Source of the DNA: Propionibacterium sp.
Lineage (GTDB): Bacteria > Actinomycetota > Actinomycetes > Propionibacteriales > Propionibacteriaceae
NCBI GenBank assembly: GCA_012837465.1
Contig: DURG01000237.1
Span: 1 to 17,786, forward strand
Length of the DNA stretch: 17,786 nt
Direction: 5' to 3'
Made by a program: the position numbers and the translations under genes. The notes under the pieces were generated by a model that saw nothing but the letters and a program-made list of their open reading frames with translations, ran no database searches and was not told the DNA's origin. Every line of letters starts with the position of its first letter. The first letter of the stretch is position 1. Below, piece by piece: positions 1 through 6,770 of this stretch.

Positions 1-531
1 CCGGAGCCAGTCCCGCCCACACCGCAGGAGACGCCGTCGCGGCCCATCCCGCAGTGGATCCCGCTGCCGACGCCGACGTCGGTGATCGAGCCGTCGGTGA
101 AGGTGCGCCCGCGGAGCTTCGGCGAGGTCGAGGACGAGGACGGCACCCGCATCGCCCATGTGCCCGCCAACGCCGGGCGCGGGGGAGGCGAGGGGTGGTA
201 CGCCCGTCTCGACGACGGTCGCGAGGTCGAACTCAACGTCACCGTGCTGCTGGGCCGCAACCCGCAGAAGGGCCCGGAGGATCCCGAGGTGCACCTGGTG
301 CCCGCCTCCGGCGACGGCCGCATGATCTCCAGGACGCACCTGCTGATCGGCACGGACCCGCGCGGCGTGTACGTCGTCGACAGGGGGTCGACGAACGGTA
401 CGGCGTTGGTGACCACCGCCGGCCAGTTGGAGCCCTGCCCCGAGGGCGTGCAGATGCGCGTGCGCGAGGGCCAGCAGGTGAGCTACGGCAACCGCTGGTT
501 CACCGTCCTCCGCCGCCCCATCGCCGGCTGA
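1..531 (+). CDS. FHA-domain protein, C-terminal part (5' end outside window)
   Basis: The frame is open from base 1 to a TGA at 529-531, so this is the 3' end of a longer gene. The visible protein starts with a proline-rich linker (bases 1-80), followed by a forkhead-associated (FHA) phosphothreonine-binding domain. The three FHA hallmarks are present: the GR of LLGRNP, the S/H of ISRTHL and the NG of STNGT. They lie in the last 100 or so residues in the expected order and spacing. FHA domains bind phosphothreonine peptides and in Actinobacteria often act downstream of Ser/Thr kinases. A proline-rich linker before a C-terminal FHA suggests an N-terminal domain outside the window, for example a membrane (RDD-like) or zinc-ribbon domain; this is inference. 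An internal ATG at 82 is unlikely to be the true start, because the reading frame and linker continue upstream. Confidence 0.85.
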   Translation, partial: PEPVPPTPQETPSRPIPQWIPLPTPTSVIEPSVKVRPRSFGEVEDEDGTRIAHVPANAGRGGGEGWYARLDDGREVELNVTVLLGRNPQKGPEDPEVHLVPASGDGRMISRTHLLIGTDPRGVYVVDRGSTNGTALVTTAGQLEPCPEGVQMRVREGQQVSYGNRWFTVLRRPIAG

Positions 532-545
532 GCCACCACCGCCGC

Positions 546-556
546 GTCGAAACCCG
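546..556. repeat. Short copy of the right-hand end of the 16118-16168 repeat
   Basis: The 11-mer GTCGAAACCCG, 15 bases after the FHA gene stop, also occurs at 16160-16170, where it closes an inverted-repeat element after another gene. It may be a remnant of the same dispersed intergenic repeat. A match this short could also be chance. Confidence 0.3.
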
Positions 557-579
557 TGAGGTGGGCGAGCGGCACTGGG

Positions 580-592
580 TAGGATCGAGCCC
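580..592 (+). promoter_or_regulatory. -10 element for leaderless dcd transcript
   Basis: TAGGAT (580-585) ends 7 nt before the dcd ATG at 593, and no Shine-Dalgarno sequence lies between. Transcription from this hexamer would begin at or next to the A of the start codon. A weak -35 candidate, GTGAGG, lies at 556-561 with an 18-bp spacer. Confidence 0.55.
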
Positions 593-1168
593 ATGCTGCT
601 GAGCGACCGCGACATCCGTGCCGAGATCCACGCCGGGAACATCGTCCTCGACCCGTGGGACCCCGACATGGTGCAGCCCGCGTCGGTCGACGTGCGGCTC
701 GACAAGTGGTTCCGCGTCTTCGAGAACCACCGCTACCCGTCGATCGACCCGTCGCAGGATCAACCCGAACTCACCCGGATGATCGAGGTCGACGAGGGCG
801 AGCCCTTCGTCCTGCACCCCGGCGAGTTCGCCCTCGCGTCCACCTACGAGAAGATCACGCTCGGCGAGGCCGTCGCGTCGCGCCTCGAGGGCAAGTCCTC
901 ACTCGGGCGCCTGGGCCTACTGACCCATTCGACGGCGGGCTTCATCGACCCGGGCTTCTCCGGCCACGTCACCCTCGAACTGTCGAACATGGCCACGCTG
1001 CCCATCAAGCTGTGGCCCGGCATGAAGATCGGCCAGTTCTGCTTCTTCCAGCTCAGCTCGCCCGCCGAACACGCGTACGGCTCGCAGCAGTACGGCTCCC
1101 GGTACCAGGGCCAGCGCGGGCCCACGCCGTCGCGTTCCCACCTGAGCTTCCACCGCACCCAGGTCTGA
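593..1168 (+). CDS. dcd: dCTP deaminase, probably bifunctional dUMP-forming
   Basis: The 191-aa protein has the full length and motifs of trimeric Dcd enzymes, which deaminate dCTP in the cytosol to supply dUMP for dTMP synthesis. Visible motifs are the N-terminal MLLSDRDI, GKSSLGRLGL (residues 100-109; S102, S103 and R106 contact the triphosphate), STAGFIDPGFSGH (113-125) and the catalytic glutamate E129 in LELSN. The T114-A115 pair and overall sequence closely resemble the Mycobacterium tuberculosis enzyme as I recall it. That enzyme both deaminates dCTP and hydrolyses the dUTP product to dUMP, so bifunctionality is likely but inferred. The ATG at 593 is supported by the conserved N-terminus and by a -10 hexamer just upstream. 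The stop codon overlaps the GAGG that serves the following ABC transporter gene. Confidence 0.95.
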   Translation: MLLSDRDIRAEIHAGNIVLDPWDPDMVQPASVDVRLDKWFRVFENHRYPSIDPSQDQPELTRMIEVDEGEPFVLHPGEFALASTYEKITLGEAVASRLEGKSSLGRLGLLTHSTAGFIDPGFSGHVTLELSNMATLPIKLWPGMKIGQFCFFQLSSPAEHAYGSQQYGSRYQGQRGPTPSRSHLSFHRTQV

Positions 1169-1177
1169 GGTCGCTGC

Positions 1178-3058
1178 ATGAGCGTTGGCCGCGGAATGGG
1201 TGGCATGGGAATGGGCGGCGGCCGCGTGCTGGGCCGCCTCGCCACCGGATCCGAAATCCGCAACCATGAACTCCGCAGGGGCACTGCACGCCGGGTGCTA
1301 GCGTACGGCAAGCCCTTCTCCGGGCTCATCGTCGCGTTCCTGCTTGCGGTGACGGTGAGTTCTGCGCTGTCGATCGTGCCACTGCTCCTGTTCCAGCGCA
1401 TCATCGACGACGGCGTGCTCGGCGGCGACGTGCGGCTCATCGTCATCCTGTCCTCAGCAGTGGCCGCCATGGCGTTGGGCTCGGCGCTGATCTCCATCCT
1501 GGAGCGCTGGACGTCGGCCCGCATCGGCGAGGGCCTCATCTACTCGATGCGCACCCAGATCTTCGACCACGTGCTGCGCATGCCCATCGCGTTCTTCAGC
1601 CGCTCGCACACCGGCAAGCTCGTCTCGCGCCTGCAATCCGACGTCAACGGCGCGCAGCAGGCATTCACCTCGACGCTGTCGTCGCTCGTGTCCAACGGCG
1701 TGACCCTCATCCTGGTGCTCGGCTCGATGCTCGTGCTGTCGTGGCCGCTGACGCTCGGCGCGCTCGTCCTGCTGCCAATCTTCATGATCCCCGCCGCGAT
1801 CGTCGGCCGCCGCCTGGCGGACCTGTCGCGGGATCGCATGCAGCACCAGGCCGAGATGTCGGCCACCATGACCGAGCGCTTCTCCGTCTCCGGCGCCCTG
1901 CTGGTCAAGCTCTTCGGCAACCACGCCACGGAGAACGTGACCTTCGCCCGGCAGGCCAAGGCGGTGGCGGACACGGGCGTGAAGATCGCCATGACGTCGC
2001 GGGTGTTCATGACGGCGCTCACCTTCGTCGGCGCCCTCGCCACCGCGCTCTTCTACGGCTTCGGTGGCTATGGGGCCGTGCAGGGCAGCCTCACCGTCGG
2101 CACCCTCACGGCGCTGGTGGCGCTGCTCGCCCGCCTGTACGGTCCGCTGATCCAGCTGAGCTCGCTGCGCGTCGACATCATGACCGCGCTGGTCAGCTTC
2201 GAGCGGGTCTTCGAGGTGATGGACCTCAAGCCGCTCATCGTCGACGCACCGGATGCGCAGCCCGTCGCGGGCCTTCCCAGCGTCACCTTCCGCGACGTCT
2301 GGTTCACCTACCCGGATGCCGAATCCGTCTCCTTGGAGTCGCTCGAGCCCACCGCGGCGGCCGGCGAATCGGCCAACGAGCCGGTCCTCAAGGGCGTCTC
2401 GTTCGACGCGCTGCCCGGCCAGACCATCGCGCTCGTCGGCCCCTCCGGCGCGGGCAAGACCACCATCACGCACCTGCTGGCCCGCCTCTACGACGTCGAC
2501 TCCGGCGTCGTCGAGATAGCCGGCACGGACGTGCGGAAGCTGCAGTTGGAGTCGCTGCAGGACGTGATCGGCTACGTCACGCAGGACGCGCACCTGTTCC
2601 ACGACACCATCGGCTCCAACCTGCGCTATTCCAAGCCGGAGGCCACGGACGAGGAACTGTGGGCCGCGCTCGAGGCCGCCCAGATCGCCGGCCTCGTCCG
2701 CCGCCTGCCCGACGGAATGGAGACCGTGGTGGGCGAGCGCGGCTACCGGCTGAGCGGAGGCGAGCGGCAGCGGTTCGCGATCGCGCGGCTGCTGCTGAAG
2801 GCCCCGCCCATCCTCGTGCTCGACGAGGCCACCGCCCACCTGGATTCCGAATCCGAGCACCTGGTGCAGCAGGCCCTCGACAACGCCCGCGAAGGTCGCA
2901 CGTCGGTCGTCATCGCCCACCGGTTGTCCACCGTGCGGCACGCGGACCAGATCCTCGTGGTGGAGGACGGCCGCGTCGTCGAGAGTGGCACGCACTCCGA
3001 TCTGCTGGCGGCCGGCGGCCACTACGCGACGCTCTACTCGACCCAGTTCGCGCAGTGA
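1178..3058 (+). CDS. ABC exporter half-transporter (fused membrane and ATPase domains)
   Basis: The 626-aa protein combines a type I exporter membrane domain (about residues 40-345, six predicted helices) with a nucleotide-binding domain (368-626). The ATPase motifs are complete: Walker A GPSGAGKT (421-428), Q-loop Q469, signature LSGGERQR (525-532), Walker B ILVLDE (545-550) and H-loop H581. It would work as a homo- or heterodimer exporting lipid, drug or peptide; the substrate cannot be read from the sequence. The start at 1178 follows GAGG (1167-1170) by 7 nt, and the gene begins 9 nt after the dcd stop, so the two are probably co-transcribed. Oddities are a Gly/Met-rich N-terminus (residues 4-15) and a Ser/Glu/Ala-rich insertion of about 22 residues (381-402) between the A-loop region WFTYPD and the strand before Walker A. 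The D-loop reads AHLD instead of the usual SALD. Confidence 0.93.
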   Translation: MSVGRGMGGMGMGGGRVLGRLATGSEIRNHELRRGTARRVLAYGKPFSGLIVAFLLAVTVSSALSIVPLLLFQRIIDDGVLGGDVRLIVILSSAVAAMALGSALISILERWTSARIGEGLIYSMRTQIFDHVLRMPIAFFSRSHTGKLVSRLQSDVNGAQQAFTSTLSSLVSNGVTLILVLGSMLVLSWPLTLGALVLLPIFMIPAAIVGRRLADLSRDRMQHQAEMSATMTERFSVSGALLVKLFGNHATENVTFARQAKAVADTGVKIAMTSRVFMTALTFVGALATALFYGFGGYGAVQGSLTVGTLTALVALLARLYGPLIQLSSLRVDIMTALVSFERVFEVMDLKPLIVDAPDAQPVAGLPSVTFRDVWFTYPDAESVSLESLEPTAAAGESANEPVLKGVSFDALPGQTIALVGPSGAGKTTITHLLARLYDVDSGVVEIAGTDVRKLQLESLQDVIGYVTQDAHLFHDTIGSNLRYSKPEATDEELWAALEAAQIAGLVRRLPDGMETVVGERGYRLSGGERQRFAIARLLLKAPPILVLDEATAHLDSESEHLVQQALDNAREGRTSVVIAHRLSTVRHADQILVVEDGRVVESGTHSDLLAAGGHYATLYSTQFAQ

Positions 3059-3078
3059 GCTCTCGGCCCCTGGGCTGA

Positions 3079-3109
3079 GCGTGTCGCGGCAAAGCAAGGC
3101 GCGATACGT
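3079..3109. repeat. Imperfect inverted repeat after ABC exporter, possible dispersed-repeat remnant or terminator
   Basis: Bases 3079-3088 pair with 3100-3109, a 10-bp stem with two G-T wobbles and an 11-nt loop, starting 20 nt after the exporter stop codon. The flanks GGGCTGAGCGTGTCG (3072-3086) and GTCGAAGGGC (3108-3117) resemble the core of intergenic repeats I recall from actinobacterial genomes. There is no U-tract, so termination is only a possibility. Confidence 0.45.
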
Positions 3110-3198
3110 CGAAGGGCGCTCTTGGAGCGGCCGCATCCGGACGTCGAAGCGCGCGAGTTCCTTGGTGCTGCGCCGTCAGCCCCAAGGGACGGCGAAAC

Positions 3199-3222
3199 GG
3201 CGACCTCGGCGGCGCGGTCGCC
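3199..3222. terminator. Hairpin between convergent genes (candidate terminator)
   Basis: GGCGACC (3199-3205) and GGTCGCC (3216-3222) form a perfect 7-bp stem with a 10-nt loop in the gap between the ABC exporter and deoC. No T-run follows on either strand, so it would have to be a U-tract-less terminator. A smaller TCGGC/GCCGA hairpin (3248-3261) lies nearer the deoC stop. The rest of 3059-3269 shows no gene. Confidence 0.35.
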
Positions 3223-3269
3223 ATCGGGCTCTGGTTGCTGACGATCCTCGGCTGGGGCCGAAGCGCCCG

Positions 3270-3956
3270 TCAGTAGTCGTCGTCTGCTGCGACGTCCTCG
3301 CCGTCGGCGCCGTCGAGCACCGCCGCGCTGCCGCTGAGGCCCAAGCGCGTGGCGCCGGCCTCGACCATCTCGTTGGCCGACGCGAAGTCGCGGATGCCGC
3401 CGGAGGCCTTCACGCCGAGGCGGTCGCCGACCGTGTCGGCCATGAGCTTGACGGCGTGCGCCGAGGCGCCGCCCTTGGGGTGGAAGCCGGTGGAGGTCTT
3501 CACGTAGTCGGCGCCAGCGGCCTCGGCGGCCTTGCAGGCGGCGACGATCTCGTCGTCGGTCAACGCTGCGGATTCGATGATGACCTTCAGCAGCACGTCG
3601 GGCGCGGCCTGGCGGACCTCGCGGATCTCATCCTCGACGGCATCGGCGCGGCCCTCCTTCAGGAGGCCGATGTTGATGACCATGTCGATCTCGTCCGCAC
3701 CGAGGCGAGCCGACTCCGCGGCCTCGGAAGCCTTCGCCGCCGGGGTGTGGTTGCCGGAGGGGAAGCCGCACACGGTGGCGACCTTCACGGGGCCGAGTTC
3801 TTCGGTGATCGGCAGCATCGACGGCGACACGCACACCGAGAAGGTGCCGAGTTCGCGCGCCTCGGCGACGAGCGCGGCCACCTGGGCGCGGGTCGAATCG
3901 GTCTTGAGGAGAGTGTGGTCGATCATCTGGGCCAGGGCCGAGCGGGTGATCTGCAT
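3270..3956 (-). CDS. deoC: Deoxyribose-phosphate aldolase
   Basis: The 228-aa protein matches the length of DeoC, a cytosolic class I aldolase that splits 2-deoxyribose 5-phosphate into glyceraldehyde 3-phosphate and acetaldehyde in deoxynucleoside catabolism. Landmarks are MIDHTLLK (11-18), DMVINIG with the catalytic D91, the Schiff-base lysine K153 in YVKTSTGF and the second active-site lysine K183 in KASGGIR. The start at 3956 is preferred over the in-frame upstream codon at 3995 because AAAGGA (3962-3967) sits 5 nt before it and the family N-terminus begins about here. The C-terminus ends in a short acidic tail (D/E-rich, 216-227). It follows the histidine kinase gene by 35 nt on the same strand and converges with the ABC exporter. 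It may be read through from the two-component genes or from a TACGAT hexamer at 3979-3984. Confidence 0.95.
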   Translation of the reverse strand: MQITRSALAQMIDHTLLKTDSTRAQVAALVAEARELGTFSVCVSPSMLPITEELGPVKVATVCGFPSGNHTPAAKASEAAESARLGADEIDMVINIGLLKEGRADAVEDEIREVRQAAPDVLLKVIIESAALTDDEIVAACKAAEAAGADYVKTSTGFHPKGGASAHAVKLMADTVGDRLGVKASGGIRDFASANEMVEAGATRLGLSGSAAVLDGADGEDVAADDDY

Positions 3957-3961
3957 GGAAG

Positions 3962-3984
3962 TCCTTTCGTCTGTGACGATCGTA
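3962..3984 (-). promoter_or_regulatory. Ribosome-binding site and possible -10 for deoC
   Basis: On the minus strand, AAAGGA (3962-3967) lies 5 nt upstream of the deoC ATG and decides the start. A TACGAT hexamer at 3979-3984 could be a -10 giving a leader of about 15-20 nt. No convincing -35 is visible, so the promoter part is weak. Confidence 0.4.
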
Positions 3985-3991
3985 CTGGGGC

Positions 3992-5422
3992 TCACGGGGC
4001 CTGCGGGCCGGAGGCGAGCGGGAGGGTGACGGTGAAGGCGGTGCGGCCGGGCCGCGACGAGACCATCGCCGAGCCGCCGAAGCCTTCGGCGATGGCGCGC
4101 ACGATGGCCAGGCCCAGGCCCGTCGAGGGCACCGACGAGTGGGCGCGGGCATCGTCGGCCTTGGTGAACCGCTCGAAGACGAGGGGGAGGGTCTCCTCGG
4201 GGATGCCGGGGCCGTTGTCGGCGACCTCGATGACCGCGCGGTCACCCTGCCGCCGTACCGAGGTGCGCACGACGGTGCCGTCGGGGGTGTGGCTGCGGGC
4301 GTTGCCGAGCAGGTTGACCATGACCTGATGGAGTTGGTCCGCATCCGCCATGACGAAGACCTCGGGCTCGGGGAGGTCGAGTTGCCAGAGGTGGTTGCGG
4401 CTGGTGGCCTGGGAGTCGCTGACGGCGTTGACGACCACCTCGACGGCGTCGACCGGGCGCGCCTCCACCTGCGTGTCGGCGTCGAGCCGGGCGAGCAGGA
4501 GGAGGTCGTTGACGAGCTTGGTCATGCGCTGTGATTCGGCGTCGATGCGCTGCAACGCGAAGGACTTCTCGCCCTCCGGGGCGCGCTCGGCCAGTTCGCT
4601 GTAGCCGCGGATGGCTGCGAGGGGATTGCGCAGTTCGTGGGAGGCGTCGGCGACGAAGCGGCGCAGCTTGACCTCGGAGGCCTCGCGGGCGGCCAGTGCG
4701 CCCTCGACGCGCTCGAGCATCTCGTTGAAGGCGGTGGCCATGCGGGTGACCTCGTTGTTCTCGGGCAGCGCGCCGACGGGTACGCGGGGCACCTCGACGC
4801 GGCCGCGGGCCAGTTGGAGCCGGCTGACCTGATCCGCCGTGTTGGTGAGGGCGGAGAGAGGCCGGGTGGCGCGGCCGAGCACCTCGCGGGTGACGAGCGC
4901 GGTGACGGCGACTGCCGTCAGCGAGATGCCGACGGCGAACAGCGTCAGCCACGTCAGGGCCCGGTCGATGTCCGCGGTCGGGAGCCCGACGGTGACCTTG
5001 CCCAGCCGGGTGTCGCGGGCCTCGACGCGGTGCTTGCCCAGGCCTGGGAGGTGCACGGTGCGCTTCTCGCCGTCGACGGGCACCTCCACCATGAGGAACA
5101 CGGCCTCGGCCGTGAGGTTGCTCACCTCGCCGTCCTCGATGACGCTGCCGAAGATGCGCCCGTCGGTGGTGCGCAGGGCGATGACGGTGCCCATGCGCAT
5201 GCCGGGGGTCTCGATGCCGGGGACGGTCTCGCCGCTCACCTGGCCGGGGACGCGGCCCTGGCGCACCTGGGCGCCATCGAGCTCATTGTCGAGTTGGCGG
5301 TGCAGGAGGGTGCCGGCGGCGAACACGGTGACGAGGCTCACCACGAACGCCAGCACCGCCACGGTGATGACCACCCGCGGCTGGATCTGGGCGGCGAGGG
5401 AGCCGCGTCGCTGGGGGCTCAC
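3992..5422 (-). CDS. Two-component sensor histidine kinase, HAMP type
   Basis: The 476-aa membrane kinase has TM1 (about 17-39), an extracytoplasmic sensor region of roughly 115 residues (40-156), TM2 (157-178), a HAMP linker (about 175-240), an H-box with phospho-acceptor H262 (SHELRNPLAA), an N-box (NLLGNA, 370-375), a G1 box (DNGPGIP, 402-408) and a G2 box (TGLGLAIV, 434-441). It would autophosphorylate on H262 and pass the phosphate to the adjacent response regulator. The GTG start at 5422 overlaps the regulator's stop codon as GTGA, which indicates translational coupling. The architecture resembles actinobacterial TrcS/CutS-like kinases; the stimulus is unknown. The sensor loop has no obvious PAS, Cache or cysteine motif. 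Confidence 0.93.
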   Translation of the reverse strand: MSPQRRGSLAAQIQPRVVITVAVLAFVVSLVTVFAAGTLLHRQLDNELDGAQVRQGRVPGQVSGETVPGIETPGMRMGTVIALRTTDGRIFGSVIEDGEVSNLTAEAVFLMVEVPVDGEKRTVHLPGLGKHRVEARDTRLGKVTVGLPTADIDRALTWLTLFAVGISLTAVAVTALVTREVLGRATRPLSALTNTADQVSRLQLARGRVEVPRVPVGALPENNEVTRMATAFNEMLERVEGALAAREASEVKLRRFVADASHELRNPLAAIRGYSELAERAPEGEKSFALQRIDAESQRMTKLVNDLLLLARLDADTQVEARPVDAVEVVVNAVSDSQATSRNHLWQLDLPEPEVFVMADADQLHQVMVNLLGNARSHTPDGTVVRTSVRRQGDRAVIEVADNGPGIPEETLPLVFERFTKADDARAHSSVPSTGLGLAIVRAIAEGFGGSAMVSSRPGRTAFTVTLPLASGPQAP

Positions 5423-6144
5423 GCGCCGGCCGGCCTCAACACGTAGCCGGCGCCGCGCATGGTGTGGATCATGGGCTCGCGGTCCGCGTCGATCTTCTTG
5501 CGGAGGTACGAGATGTACAGCTCGACGACGTTGGCCTGGCCGCCGAAGTCGTAGTTCCAGACGCGGTCCAGGATCTGCGCCTTCGACAGCACGCGCTTGG
5601 GGTTGCGCATCAGGAAGCGCAGCAGTTCGAACTCGGTGGCGGTCAGCTTGATGGGCTCACCGGCGCGGGTGACCTCGTGGGATTCCTCGTCGAGGATGAG
5701 GTCGCCGACAACGATCTGCGTGTCGGGGCGCACCGAGGTTGCGCCGGAGCGACGCAGCAGGCCGCGGAGCCGGGCGATGACCTCCTCGAGGGAGAAGGGT
5801 TTGGTGACGTAGTCGTCGCCGCCGGCGGTGAGCCCTTGGATGCGGTCGGCCACGCCGTCCTTCGCGGTGAGGAAGATGACGGGCACGTCCGGGTCCTCAG
5901 CGCGGATGCGGCGCATGACCTCGAGGCCGTCGAAGTCGGGCAGCATCATGTCGAGCACCAGCGCATCGGGCTGCGCCTCGCGGGCGACGCGGACGGCCTC
6001 GGCGCCCGAGGTCGCGGTGTGGACCTCCCAGCCCTCGTACCGCATGGCCATCGACAGCAACTCGATGAGGCTCGGCTCGTCGTCGACGGTGAGGATGCGG
6101 ATGGGGGTCCCGTCCGGGCGGGTCAGCGGATCAGCATGGGCCAT
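5419..6144 (-). CDS. OmpR/PhoB-family response regulator
   Basis: The 241-aa protein has an N-terminal receiver domain (about 15-130) and a C-terminal winged-helix DNA-binding domain (about 145-238). The receiver keeps the acidic pocket D21-D22, the phospho-acceptor D65 in LVLDMMLPD, T93 and the switch lysine K115 in VTKPF. The DNA-binding part has the typical LTATEFELLRFLM and the carboxy hairpin TMRGAGYVL. It is the partner of the overlapping kinase gene and resembles TrcR-type actinobacterial regulators. It starts 70 nt after the doxX-like stop. A CCACC/GGTGG hairpin (6157-6170) and a TAGCTT hexamer (minus strand, 6175-6180) in this gap could be an operator or promoter, but neither is firm. 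Target genes cannot be inferred; ndh-doxX upstream is one candidate. Confidence 0.95.
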   Translation of the reverse strand: MAHADPLTRPDGTPIRILTVDDEPSLIELLSMAMRYEGWEVHTATSGAEAVRVAREAQPDALVLDMMLPDFDGLEVMRRIRAEDPDVPVIFLTAKDGVADRIQGLTAGGDDYVTKPFSLEEVIARLRGLLRRSGATSVRPDTQIVVGDLILDEESHEVTRAGEPIKLTATEFELLRFLMRNPKRVLSKAQILDRVWNYDFGGQANVVELYISYLRKKIDADREPMIHTMRGAGYVLRPAGA

Positions 6145-6214
6145 GGGCCTACTCTGCCACCCCGCGGTGGGCGAAAGCTATGGGGTTCCTGTGAGCCGCC
6201 TGTGTGGCTTGGTG

Positions 6215-6769
6215 TCAGGGACGGTCGATGATCTCCGTCGCGTCGTCGACGCGTGTGCTCCCCGTCGACGGTGGGTCGGGGTACGCCGTCGGGCGCGGCT
6301 CGCGCGGCGCCCGGTCCCGCGGATCCGGGGCGATGAGTTGTGCGTTCCTGTCGTCCTTCGGGCGCAGGAACAGGTGGTCGAGGCCTGCGCGGCCACAGCC
6401 GAACGCCAGGAACAGCAGGCCGACGGCGGCGAGGATCGCGTTGTACTCCCAGCCGCCGTCGTGCTGGTAGAAGCCCTGGTCCGCGCGGGTGGTGAGGATC
6501 ACCGCGACGTTCTGGATGACCATGCCCAGCCCGATGAGCGGGGTGGCGAGGCCGAAGACCAGCAGGGCGCCACCGATGATCTCGAAGGCGATGGTCGCGA
6601 TGACCAGGCCCTCGGCGCTGGGCAGGCCCACCCCTTCGAGGATGTTGGCCTGGTCCTCCAGCCCGGTGATGGTCCATCGGCGCCAGCCGTGCGCCATGAG
6701 CGTCACGCCGGTCACGATGCGGGCCACCAGGAGCGCGAGGTCACGCACCACCTTCAGGAAGGCTTCCAT
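6215..6769 (-). CDS. DoxX-family membrane protein
   Basis: The 184-aa protein has about four hydrophobic segments (roughly residues 9-27, 54-73, 76-94 and 110-126), with the glycine-rich helix IIGGALLVFGLATPLIG typical of the DoxX family. A polar proline/arginine-rich cytoplasmic tail follows (136-184). DoxX proteins are small inner-membrane proteins, some of them linked to quinone or thiol redox chemistry, but this branch has no firm biochemical role. The ATG lies one base after the ndh stop, with GAGGAA just upstream inside the ndh end, so the two are one transcription unit and probably translationally coupled. Pairing with a type II NADH dehydrogenase suggests a role near the menaquinone pool; this is inference from context. 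Confidence 0.85.
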   Translation of the reverse strand: MEAFLKVVRDLALLVARIVTGVTLMAHGWRRWTITGLEDQANILEGVGLPSAEGLVIATIAFEIIGGALLVFGLATPLIGLGMVIQNVAVILTTRADQGFYQHDGGWEYNAILAAVGLLFLAFGCGRAGLDHLFLRPKDDRNAQLIAPDPRDRAPREPRPTAYPDPPSTGSTRVDDATEIIDRP

Positions 6770-6770
6770 G

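Noticed and set aside
1454..3136. A 560-codon minus-strand open frame opposite the ABC exporter
   Set aside because: No recognisable domain and shadow-like composition, while the plus-strand frame has complete ABC motifs.
3957..3995. An upstream start for deoC at 3995
   Set aside because: It would overlap the kinase stop region and add residues the family lacks; AAAGGA at 3962-3967 serves the ATG at 3956.
6157..6170. CCACC/GGTGG hairpin upstream of the response regulator as a terminator
   Set aside because: The stem is only 5 bp with no T-run, and it lies 13 nt from the start codon. An operator or chance palindrome is as likely.
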